From NCBI GenBank assembly GCA_038502055.1, contig JAXRKN010000045.1, forward strand, positions 9,475,501-9,539,500: a stretch of DNA of 64,000 bases, written 5' to 3'. The translations under genes and the position numbers were made by a program. The stretch comes from Tanytarsus gracilentus (Eukaryota; Arthropoda; Insecta; Diptera; Chironomidae). This document shows positions 1-11,692 of this stretch, piece by piece. The notes below the pieces were generated by a model. That model was not told the origin of the DNA and did not search any database. It worked only from the letters and a program-made list of their open reading frames with translations. Every line of letters begins with the position of its first letter. Position 1 is the first letter of the stretch.

Positions 1-118
1 TAGCCGAGATTAGAACAAATAAAACCTCAACAATAAGAGTTGCAGTTTTATGATGACATTGACCTTAAAAAGAGAGAATGAGAAAATTTCTTTTATGACA
101 ATTTTTGCATGCCCATTA

Positions 119-2462
119 ACACTTTCCCAAAAGACAAATAATGCCATCATTCAACACGGTCGAGTTGGTGGCTACTTCAGGTGAAGTTTGCTTAAAGAAA
201 TTACACAATCATCGGAAAGTCTTGACCCATATGATAATTACATGCGCAGCACTTGCACTCCCGTGTGGGCAGCATCTCAGAATCTCTCTTAATAAAGAAA
301 TATCATCACGCTCCCGTTCGGTAATAACAGTATGTGATTACCTTTATTGGTGGGTAAACATATGGGACGAATGTGGTCGGTTATTGGCACGCGATCATTG
401 AGTCGAAGTAGCGCCATGTCATTATCAAAATTACTGTAACTAAATTTCTGTGATATCGCTCTCAATACGAAGCGTGTTTCGGGTCGAACTGAGTCATCGC
501 ATCTGTCATGCTCGCCAAATGTGACCTTGATCATGAACCACATGAAGCCTTTAACACAATGCGCCGCTACATTTGATAAAGCGAGGAAAAATCTCCATAA
601 AGCACGCTTTCACAGATAAAATTAATGTTTGACTCTCTCACCCGTTAAGACGTAGCGGTCGTTGATTAACATTCCACCTAGAACATGTTAAATTATTTTT
701 GTAAATCAAAATTTTCATGAGCATTTATGATGGATGTGATGATGATGCAAATTTTTGATGGACTTTTACCGGAATTAAAATTTTAATTTTTTTCACTCAG
801 AGAAATTTATTTTTAAAATTTAAATTGATTTTAATGTCTATTTTTTCACAGATTTATGCTCCTAATGACCTTTAAATAATTTTCAAGAATAATCACTGTA
901 ACGACACTTAAATGTCGGAAGATTAATGACTACAATTACAGTGATGAAATATCTCACAAAAAGTGGTCTCTTGTGGCTTTAATAAATTTCTTTTATTTTT
1001 TTATGGCTCCCACCGCAATTCAATAATTTGATACCATTTACTACAGCAATGAACATTTAACGCTTCTGAAGAAGGTTGGTAGGTCACGCATGCAGATTAA
1101 TATCGGTTTTAGTTGCGGGGAGTAAAAATTTATTTAATTAGATGAAAAACTTAAAAAACTAAGAAAAAAATATTTCAAAAAAAAATTTAAAGTTCAAAAA
1201 TTTTTAAATTCAATTTTAGAATTTAAAATTTTTGAACTTTAAATTTTTTTTTGAAATATTTTTTTCTTAGTTTTTTAAGTTTTTCAATTCATCAATTTTT
1301 GAAAAATTTAAAAATTGTTAAAAATTTCATCTTCAAAAGCCAAAGATCACACACTAAAATTCTCCACCAACAAAATCACGTAAAATAAACAAATCGTGAG
1401 CATCATCATCTTCTAGTTTTTAACTCGTCCACTTTAAAACTTTTTAAGAACTAAATAAGAGGTTCATTGATCTATTCTTACCACAATAAAAGCGATTGAA
1501 GTACGATAATCTCGCCATCCATGGATATGCATTCATCGTGGTTGTTGTGCCACCAACAATTCTCGGCTCATCGTTTCTTTCGCCACATTCTGTGTTTTAT
1601 GTCGATTAATTAATTCAATATTGTCATACGATGGGAATTTAATATACGAAAGAGAATGAAAAATTAAAGCGAAAAAGAAGTGAACCATTTGAGTCTGGAT
1701 CAAGTTGAAGGAGAAATAATGTCGGGAGGAGTTTTCTGATAATTTTGTCACACAAAGTTTGAGTTTAATAAAATCACCAAGACATTTTATAAAAACTCCC
1801 TCAATGACAATTCGGACACGCCGGCAGTAAAAGCGAGCAGAATTTAGATCGCTCAGATTTAAAAATGCATATTAAGTCGATGGAAGAAGAAGAAAGTTGT
1901 TCTTCGAAAGATTCTGGAAGAAACAGGTTGATTTGCCTTCGATTTTATGGCCTATCGCGACTTATATGCTAATAAAATGATGTTCGATTTTATTTCCAGT
2001 TGATTGTAAATAAATAATTCATTGACCCTAATTTATTTTGGCGGTGAATTAATTAAAATTAATCCTGTAGGCATTTTAACACTGATTGATGAGAATTAAT
2101 TTTTCATAAAAATTTTGATTTTTTGAATTTTTTAAAATTTAACAAGAAATTTTGAAGTTTTTGGATTTTTTCACTTCTAAATTCTGTCATTGAAATTTTT
2201 AATTTATTCAAGCCTTCGCATTTATTTTTTACTTTTCCCAAAATAACTCACTGCAACTACAAGAGGATGCTGGTGTGTCATGAGCTGGTGGCGGTCGTTC
2301 TCGACCTTGATTTGTAAATAATTTCACATCATTTTCTTCGGCATTTTTGGCTTCAGTAAATCGATTACTGTTGAGACTCTCAAATCTTCCGTATCCACTT
2401 TTTTGATATCCTTGTGCGATGGAAATTGTCGTGAGGAGAATTAAGAAATTTTTTAAATGCAT
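119..2462 (-). CDS. Trypsin-like serine protease, gene A (partial, probably decaying)
   Basis: Secreted S1-family serine protease whose 3' end lies at or beyond the left edge. Four exons read cleanly: 2462-2252 (ATG, hydrophobic signal peptide, low-complexity propeptide ending in a Cys-x-Cys tether), 1589-1482 (tether CKCG, then the activation site R|IVGG), 677-642 (GGMLINDRYVLT) and 566-342 (catalytic His in AAHC, catalytic Asp in FDNDMALL, then ICLP). All four have GT-AG junctions and matching phases. An in-frame GTG lies upstream at 2471, but the first ATG at 2462 precedes the hydrophobic core. Left of 342 only a damaged version of the GWG block is found and no GDSGG exon is present. Intron 2 contains a long hairpin. 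The family is certain. Whether the copy is functional is doubtful. Confidence 0.7.
1143..1286. repeat. Long near-perfect inverted repeat (hairpin)
   Basis: The left arm at 1143-1211 (69 nt) is the reverse complement of the right arm at 1219-1286 (68 nt), apart from one extra A in the left arm. The loop is only 7 nt. It lies in the second intron of protease gene A. The sequence is extremely AT-rich. It could be a foldback element, a precursor of hairpin RNA, or a replication-slippage product. Confidence 0.9.
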
Positions 2463-5400
2463 TTTTATCACTTCACAAACTCATCAAAGAATCACAAAAA
2501 AATCAATTTTATTTCACGGCCACTCGTGAAAATTTTAAAGCTTTCTTTAGAAATGCTCGATATCGACGGTAAAAGTGACAATAAATATTTTGTCTTTTCC
2601 TTTCTTCGCTTGGATTTATTTGTTTATGCAATTAGCATATTTTTGTAATTTATTTTATTTCTTAACACACATTCGGTAGAGAGTAGTCGCGGTAGACAGC
2701 TAGTGACTCACGAGAGTTTAAACTTTTTTCGAACTTGATGCAGCAACGTTTCAACACCAACTGATCGAGTCGCGCTCTGCAATGCTTACCTTTCTTCACA
2801 CACATCTCTTCATCGCTCGCTCTCACCATCGTTTCGACTAGAATTTTTAATATATGGTTGTTGTATAAACATTCAGTGTGTGTATACAGTTGAGAGCGTT
2901 TTTTTAATATTTGGAATTTCAAACACGAAAGAGAACAAATAAAATTGCAGAAGAGATAAATGCAACCTGTTACCATTCATGTACACGATCGCAGCTTACA
3001 CACATTCTTGTGGTTGGTAATAAAGATGTGTCACTTTGACTGCTAATCGACTTCTGAATGGCTGCTTGATGGTTTTGACAGATTAAATGTGATAAATGCG
3101 GCTATGAGTGGAATTTAAAAAATCAATAATCGGATTAAGTTAGGAGTTATCATAATTAAAATTAACGTATAATAAAATTTCAAAATTAACGTATAATTAT
3201 TAAATGAACCTTACATAAATTCCAGGAAAAATTATCAACCACTTAAATGCAAATTTCAGGTCTATTTTTTATAAATCCCAAGGGCAAAATGGGAGCGCAC
3301 ACTAATAATCTCAAGTCATTAAAATCAACGCTGCAATTTTCCCTCTTAATTGACCGTCAATTTCTTTTTATGCTACATCTTCATATCTCACTCGTAAACA
3401 ACATGTAATAAGTGTAGTTATGAGCATGCTAATGAACGGAAAGTAAGAATTTTCTCACCCATAATTTTCGTGATGTGTGTCTTATTGAATGCTCACATTC
3501 TCATGCAATTTACCCAATTCTCTTTCATCTTTTTCCCTCTCACTGACATAAAATCATGTTTGCAAGTTGTAAATTTTAAAATTGCTCTTCGCTACACACA
3601 AAATCAAGATCTCAAGCGAACAAAAGAAGGGAAACTTTTTTTTCATTATAATCTTCAACTTGAAACTATTTAAAATGAAATGTCTCGCTTTTGTTTCAGC
3701 GAGCAATTATCAGCATGTCAGCATGTGAGTGCTTCACTCGGTAATTCTTCAAATATGCTAATAAAAGATGTGCAGATGCTGAAATTGCTTTAATTACTTT
3801 TAAGAGAGTGTGGAAAAATTATTTTTTTAAATTAGATTTATTTTCTAAATCATAATTATGAAAAAGGGAAATATTTTTGAAAAATAATACTAAAGAATTT
3901 TGCGAAAGCTCTTTCGAGCTTTTAAATTTAAAAAGCTAAAAAATGAAATCAAAAAAATTTTAAAAATGTTTTTAAAAATTATTTTTAAAGTTTTAAAGAA
4001 CTTTTATAAGAAATTACTAATTTCAATAAAAAAAAGCTTTCAAAAGCTTGCATTCGAGCTTTTAAAAAATCATTAAGGATAAAAATCAAAAAAAAATTTC
4101 ACTCTAATTCTTTTTCTTAATAATGTGATTTTTTTACAGAAATTAGCGGTACATACAATGTATTTAATTTTTTTTAATCCAACCTCACATGATTATTTTT
4201 AATTATAAAAAAAATGTTTAAAGCTCAACTAGTGCAGAAAGAATCAACTCTAATTTTAGAATCTTCTTAGTTTTATTGCGACGTGCACATTACTGTATGT
4301 ATGTGCTGCATTCGGATAATACATTTGTGCCACTTCCACAACTTGCATGACTACCTCAAACGTGATCAAATAGCAAAAAATGTGCAGAACTTTTCTTATT
4401 CTTAAAAAAAGTATAAAAAACTTGTTACAAGCTATATGTTTATTATTACCCCTTTATTGTGCCTGTGATATCCAGCGAGCGAGAGAACAAAAGTAGATCA
4501 CATTTGTAGCGGTTTAGGATTTAATGCTTTCACAGATTTTTTTTTGCATCAATCGATCCAATTCCAAATTCATTCATCATCAATGAACCATGCTCGATTC
4601 ATAAAAAAAATATTTTTTCGCGATTGTATGGCACATATGCAAATGCTTAAAGTGAGTGATGGTTTAATAGATTGAATGATGAATGGGTATGTAAAGTAGC
4701 TTAACATCTTCCCATTGTTGAGATTGATTTGTGTGAAGAACATTTTTTGTGCATAATGAGATTTTAAAATTTACATCAAGTGAAAGTTGAATGAATTTAT
4801 TATAAAAGAATTTTTTTCTTGTAAATTTCTTATAAAATTTAGAACATCATAAATTCATGTTAAGATTGCCTTGAAAGTTTTTTACATTCTAAAAAACTAG
4901 CAATTTCAAGATAATTTCATTGCTCTTGCATCGAGCAATAAAATTATCACCTCTTTCCTCATTTCATCTTTTAATCACAATAAAAAAGTTCATTCAGTGG
5001 TAAAAAGAGGTTTAGATGCACATTTGATAGTGAACTCCCATTATTGCACTGCAGCGAGACTTTTTGATTAATTTGTATTGGCAACATCATGGTGTTGACT
5101 GCATTTATTGTTCCATTGTTTCACAGCTCAAATTACGTGATCTCGCTAAAGAACCGCAAAACGAGAAATTCCTCGAAACATTCTTTTAACTCACTTTGAC
5201 TCGAAACGTGACAACAATTTTTTTATTCTTGATTATTACGTAAAAAAATAGTTGAAGAATTCAATTACGGCATCACATATTCTGGATTATCATCAATCAG
5301 CGAAGAATTTACGAGTTTTATGTGGCCCTTGGCTGTGCTTTCATCTAGTTATGAGTTATGTTCACTCTTTAATCTTTATGACTGCCAAAATCATATGTTC

Positions 5401-6792
5401 TTGAGGCACAACTCCATGGCGTAAATAACTGTAAGTGAATAAAGTATTACAATATGTGTGGCATGAATAAGAATCTTACAATAAAACATTGTGGAGAACT
5501 TTTTTATGCTGGAAGAAATTTTTATTTAACGATTTCTTGCTTTTTAATAAAGTGACTTCAAAATTAATATAAACATTATTTTTTCAACTAATTCAAGTTA
5601 AATTATTTCACTGCCAATAGTTTTGCAAACAAATAACTTTTTCACGATTTTTTGCATCTAAAATTGTCTCGTTAAAAATTTCTGCTTTTTTATCATCACG
5701 AAAAGTTTAATCGAGCGAGGAAAAAGAAACAATGTGGCGATTTAAGGTCAAGTGAATTTCCTTTCAATATGTTGTATCTGAGTATCGATTGAAGATAAAA
5801 AAGACCAATTTTACTGGCATTCCAGATGTGGATTTTCAAAGTGTCTCGTAATATGTTAGATACCATAAAAGTTCTCTTGGGCTTGCTTAATTGATTTCGG
5901 GGGTCTTTAGAGGTTAAGGAGCTTAATATTAGAAGTTTTAGCTACTTAAGATGATTCAAATTATTAAAACTTGAAGATGTTAATAATTTTCAAAAATCAA
6001 AGGGGTCAATCGTAAATTAAGTCACTAAAATTTCAATAAATAATTTTTATTTCTTTTTAACAACTTTAAAAATCATAATTTCTTTTTTAACAACCAAAAA
6101 TGTCAAATCGTCATGTTACAACTTGATATATCCAATACGCACAACAGAAACTCGACACGTTCCATTATTTAATTCTCCTCTCTCGCTGTCTCCCAAACAT
6201 GTGACGAAGATTTTGTTTGCCGAAATAATTTCGCAGCTCTTGGCCATCCATTTAGTGTCGTTTAATCAAAATAAAATAAGTCATGGGAGAGAGAAACTCT
6301 TCAGCAATCATCCATCAACTGGAATTAGTCACTTGTAAGCGACGTCGGAGAAGATAAAGAAAAGATGAAATGGCAAACAGAAGAAAATCAATTTACAGCT
6401 TAAGAATCAAATTATCTTCGCTTTATTTACATTTAAAATTGGCTTAATTTGTGAATGATGGAAGAAATTAAAATTAAATTTGTCTATTTCGAATAAATTA
6501 TTTCGCTTCATGTCACTAATGAATTCTCCCCACGATGACCAACTCATTACACAGAGAAAACAACCCGCGACATTCGCTACTTCAATTTCTCATCTTTCTT
6601 TTTCACAAAGCACACACTCAATAAAAATTATGATATCACTTAGCACACAAACACGTTTCCTCGAGATTTGCGCGAATCCATGGACTAGAAATGTCGAGAT
6701 GAACAAGAAAAGAAAATTAAATTTATGATGAAATATTTTTTTAATGTCGAGTTGTTCTTACAGATATCTGTAGGCGATTAAAGAAAAATAAA
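2463..6792. other. Intergenic stretch, no gene found
   Basis: This 4.3-kb AT-rich stretch separates protease genes A and B. Open frames here are short and of low complexity. Around 6001 there is a motif resembling one end of the GGGTNNTTC-type MITE described elsewhere, but I could not find its partner. No other structure stood out. Confidence 0.6.
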
Positions 6793-9326
6793 TTAAAAAT
6801 TTGTTAAATAAATAAAAATATTTCTACAACACTCCACGAACCTTTGAACTCTGAAAGAAAAGATGAAAATTAAATTACCAAAAAGTTAAAATGATACAAA
6901 ATTAGAAAATCTAATTTTAATTAACAGAAATATCACGTACCGGGTATAAACTCCTGGATACCCTTGCCGACCCTTTAAAAAATATCAAATTAATATTTGA
7001 ACAACTTTTAATTAAATCTAGATTAAACTTACACAGCCTGAAAAAATGTAACGACGATGATGAAATAACATAAAAATTAATTAAGCTTTTAATCCTTAAT
7101 GGAAGCGATTTTCGTTTCTTACCCACACCCCAAGACACCTGAAAATAATTATTAAAGATTTTTTCTAATTAAAATTTAGTAAACACTCACAATTCCATAG
7201 ATTTCATTTTTGTCACCCTCGTGCACTATTAACGGACCGCCAGAGTCTCCCTGTAGGATTAAATTATCATTAAAATTAATTTCACAGTCTTGATAATTAC
7301 TGAAACTTAAATAATTAATCAGAGATACTTAATTGACATGAATCCTGTTTGTTTCCTTTTCCAGCGCATAACTTTTGTAATTGGCGAGCATTTAAGAATT
7401 GCATGAGAAAATGTTAAAAGAAGAAAAAATTAATTAAGATTTCATGTTGAGTGCAAATGACGTTGACAAATTGCATACCATATTTGGTGTGATTCGAGAT
7501 GAACGATACTTCATATTTCTACATTGATCGAGTGTTAAAATAGGCACGGTGACATGCTGAAGAATGCCGGGAAGTGAACCGCCCTCACTCGTTCGACCCC
7601 AACTGTGAATTTTATCAAATTTAACGTTTTTTAAATTGTTAAATTTAAAAATTACCCTATGACAGTCGCGACCTTTCCCGACGGATCAATTGTCTCTTTT
7701 GGAAGGCAAATAGGTTGAATACTTTTAGTGTATGTCACCGGCTTACGCAATCGAAGCATTGCAATGTCATGATTGTAAGTATTTTGATCGAAATTTCTAT
7801 GTCGAATAATTTTGCTAACTACACGTTGGATGGCCTCAGTTTCCGATGTTTGAAATTGATCATGATCACCCAGAATCACGCGAATTTTACTTCGCTTTAA
7901 TCTCCTAACACAATGCGCTGAATAAATTGGTATTTAAGTGATTATTTTTTTATTTGTGATTTTCTTACCAGCCTAAAAAAATATATTTATTAAAAAGTTA
8001 TTTCCATCTCTTGGACAAATTCTAGATTAAACTTACTGTGAGAACGTAATCGTTTGTGAGAAGACTCCCACCACAATGAAATTGACCATCGTAGACTAAT
8101 CTATTGAGCACACATGTAATCTTGCTTGCTTTGGTTCATGCAGTATAAAATTCTCACCTAACGATCCATGGATATTGGTTAATTCCTGTCGGTCGTCCAC
8201 CTTTTAAAGCGTTTAAATTGAATCAAAGTGTCCACTGAGTGAGATTAATGAAAACTCACCGACTATTCTTATCTCTTGCTTTGACTGTCCGCATTCTGTC
8301 GGTAATAAAAAAACGCTTTAAAGTTATGCAACCAATGAAAAATTTGAAATATTTAACAGCTCTTAAAAAGGTGCAAAAAGAGATTAAATTTTTATGATCG
8401 AATCCTTCGGTAGGAAAATTATTGCGGTAATAAATCATCATCGTGTTATTAATAATTAAATTGCTGAAATATTTGTTCAAATTCCAGGAAATAAACTTTT
8501 TAGATTTATATTTTTTTTTTCTAACTTTTCAATTAACCAAAAATTTGGAGTGAAAAATTTAAAATACAGCATTGACATTAATAAGTCATCGAGGGCATTT
8601 AAATTTTTAACCATAAAAATAAATTTAACACCAACCGCGATTGTATCTAGAAATTAGTTGTGGTAAATTAAAAAATTAAAGTCAAGAGCGCTTTAAAAAA
8701 GTTTTGCCATCAAGTTTTATCGAAAACTTTAGGGTCGTTCGCAAATTACGTCACACGATAATTTAAAATCTCAAATTGGATATCAAACTCGTCAATTTGT
8801 TAGATTGCATTTTTGAAAATTTGTAAAGTTTCAAGTGTGACACAATTTACGAATCAACCCCTTTGTTCAAAATCCTTTAAAAAATGATAAAATCTAAAAA
8901 GCCTTCGAAATATCTCGAAATTTTTAACTACCATAAATTTTATCGTTTCGCATAAAAATAATTTTATAACTTCTCAATTTTAAATCCCACTGACCACATT
9001 GCCGATCAGCTGATTATGTTCAATATATTAAATTTCCTCTCTTCTCTCACATTTCACTCGAGAGCGCGAGAGAGCTTAAATCACTTTCCTTTTCAATCTT
9101 CATTTCCCCTCAACTCACCGCAATCACACGATTTCAATGTATTTGTTGACGATGTGCTAACAAGCTCGTCCTCCAAGGCTTCCAAGCCAAACAATGTGTC
9201 GAACAGAAATTTTCCGCTTCGATTACTCGCGAAATCGTCCCTAAAGTAATCCACTGAATTGTTGAAAGCTCGAACGTCGACGATGAGAAATGCAATGAAA
9301 AGCAGTAATGAGCTTTTGATGATCAT
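6793..9326 (-). CDS. Trypsin-like serine protease, gene B (13 exons, with 4-nt and 5-nt microexons)
   Basis: Secreted S1-family protease of about 316 residues. Exons (minus strand): 9326-9119, 8295-8260, 8200-8158, 8100-8037, 7972-7969, 7917-7656, 7602-7479, 7371-7333, 7250-7191, 7138-7123, 7037-7033, 6972-6941, 6850-6793. Reading order: signal peptide, propeptide with CDCECG tether, R|IVGG activation site, catalytic His (AAHC), catalytic Asp (NHDIAML), VIGWG, Cys-rich LCAG block, GDSGGP with catalytic Ser, VSWGVGC, GYPGVYTR. The Asp six residues before the catalytic Ser (DSCQGDSGG) predicts cleavage after Lys/Arg. All exon phases close on one frame. Every donor is GT except the one after 7333, which reads TT-AAGT. 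Either the gene is newly broken or that base is a sequence error. Confidence 0.8.
8731..8862. mobile_element. MITE-like element, family 1, copy 1
   Basis: A roughly 130-bp AT-rich element inside the first intron of protease gene B. Its ends are inverted repeats: GGGTCGTTCGCAAATTACG followed by TCAC on the left, and GTGACACAATTTACG followed by AATCAACCCC on the right. Two further copies of the same design occur in this window. It has no coding capacity. Confidence 0.7.
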
Positions 9327-11692
9327 TTTTTTGGTACTTTTTAAAAATATTTTAATGACACTTTAAATTCAGTTTTTTACGATGAAAACAATTAAAAATA
9401 ATTTCAAAATGACTTCATCGCTGAGCAATTCGAGTGTGTGGCGGTTTAAAGTCGGGTTTTTTATAATTGACAGTATGGTCCGGACGAGACACTTTCTCGA
9501 GGCACTGTTAATCTCTTTATTCACGTTTGAAAGTTTTCACTGGAATATGAAATTGCACTTCTTGGAGATGATGTTGTTATTTAATCGCTACGATGTAATT
9601 TTTTTCATACGAAACTTTCATAAGCTTGATCATTTGCATAAATGCTGTCATTGGTGAGTTAGTAATTATGTTTAAGAGTTGTTTTGAAATATTTTTCCTG
9701 GATTTTTGCAACTTGATTAAAAAATTCACTCTCTCAAAAAAATCCAATTTTTTTTTTGAATTTTTCGGCAACGTTTTTACACAACAATTCTTAACAAGCA
9801 GCGCTCTGATGCAATTCGGATTTAGTTTTACACATGTGTGAATTAAGACGTCGAGTTGTTGTTATCGCGCTTCACTTTTACTTTCCTTTCACGTCACTTC
9901 AACTTAGTATGTGCATAAGCAATTTTTTCACACAACCAACACGTTAATCCGCCAGCGATATCAAATCAAAAATGGAAAATTTTATTCTCGTACAATTTTC
10001 CGCTCCAAAATTATCTTTCGCAATTTCAAAAATGTAACCGAAAAAAGTTTCAAAATCAATTCTCGATGGTTTGGAGAGGAAAAAAATTAAGTTTCGCAGT
10101 GAGTTAAACTTTTTTATCTCCGATTTCTTCGAGATCGCTCACAACACTAAAGAGCGGCGAGCGCTGTGAGTCAATTAGTCGAAAAAAAGACGTCGTAAAG
10201 CGATATCAATAGCGCCAATAAAGAAATGCTTTCTCTCTCACTCTTTCCTGTGTGCTTGGGCGACATGAAAAGAGCAAATAATTTTTAGAGCTCTTGTGTT
10301 GGGGAAAGTTTAAGTTTTCTTCTCTTCGGCCGCGTATTGTTTTTGTTGTTGATATGTTTTATTATTTTAATTTTTAGTTGAGATACTTCTGGGTGTGTGT
10401 GTGTGTGTGCTTGGTCAATTTTACGTTTTCCGTCTTCTTTTCCGCAAAAGTATTATGTGACTTATGATATCATTTCTGATTACTAATTAATTTATGAATA
10501 AATTAATTTTTCATTAAAAAGGTTTTTATGAAAATTTATGCAGAGCAAAATTTTCGCACAGTGAAAAATTCAATTAAGGACTTATAAGGAACTTTCGAGT
10601 CAATGTTTTATTAATTTAACATTTTTCGCCGTGAAATTATGCAAAAGGCTTCACTTAATTAATTATCATTGGAGATGGGTGCTCGAAAACATCTTCAAGT
10701 CATGCCATAATAATTTTTATTCATTGATAGCTTCTCACTTTGTGCAAAGTAAACTTTTAAAGATTTTTGTTTATTTTGAAATCGAAATTGTAGAAAAAAT
10801 TGAATTAATTAATTAATCGATTATTAATTGAAAATAATTTTTTTAAATTTACTTAATTTGTTATGATTTTTATAAAAAATCATCTTTTATAACTGGATTG
10901 AGTAATATTTATAAATAAACCGGATTTTAACTTCAATTGTAATTTTTTCCTCTTTATCACTTTCCTCAGCTCGAGTCTTACAAAACTTTCTGTCGAACAT
11001 GTCTAAGGTATGCCATTTTCAATGTTGACAAATTAACAATTTTTTTAAACACTTTTTTCTGTCGCTTGAACTTGGCCTTCCACAATTTTCCTGAAGTTAC
11101 TTTTATTTTTGAGTTTATGTATGAACTTGTAATTTTTGTTAATGAATTGATTGCTGAGAAGGTGAAAGAGAGTTTTGTAGCATTGCTAAATAAAAAGTGG
11201 GAATTGCAATAAAAAAATTAATTTATGAAATTTCTTGATATAAATATTAATATTTTTAATGTTTTAATGAAAAATGAACAATTCAATTATTAATTGATCG
11301 AAATTTAATATTTGAGTATTTTATTATTACAATTTCCACGAAATTATTGAGTGAATTTTTCCTGGAAACTTCTTCAAATTAGAAAATTTCTTTGAAGCAT
11401 GAAATGTTATTAAACAAAAAATTTAATTACAGAAATGAAATGTCAATTAAAAATTAACGCTCTATAAATTTAATTAGTTGAAATAAAAAATTCTTCTTCT
11501 TCTCTAAAATTTTATTACTCAAGAAATTTTTAAATAATTCAACATATTTTTAACTTAATTAGCTTCTTAATTCACTACATGTGACATATATGAAGATCAA
11601 AGTGATATAGGAAGTAAGAGACCTTAAATAATTAATGACTAGAATTTCGTTTCAATTCTTTTTCCTTTTTCATCGTCAGATTTTTGCATGAT
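9327..11692. other. Intergenic stretch, no gene found
   Basis: This is the presumed upstream region of gene B and downstream region of gene C. It contains a short GT dinucleotide run near 10393. No further gene, RNA or repeat could be supported. Open frames are short and AT-biased. Confidence 0.6.

Noticed and set aside
2662..2976. Minus-strand frame of 104 codons with a Cys pattern (C-x6-C ... CC) recalling cystine-knot peptides
   Set aside because: The pattern lacks the last two cysteines at sensible spacing, there is no signal peptide directly before it, and the frame could be chance in the region upstream of gene A.
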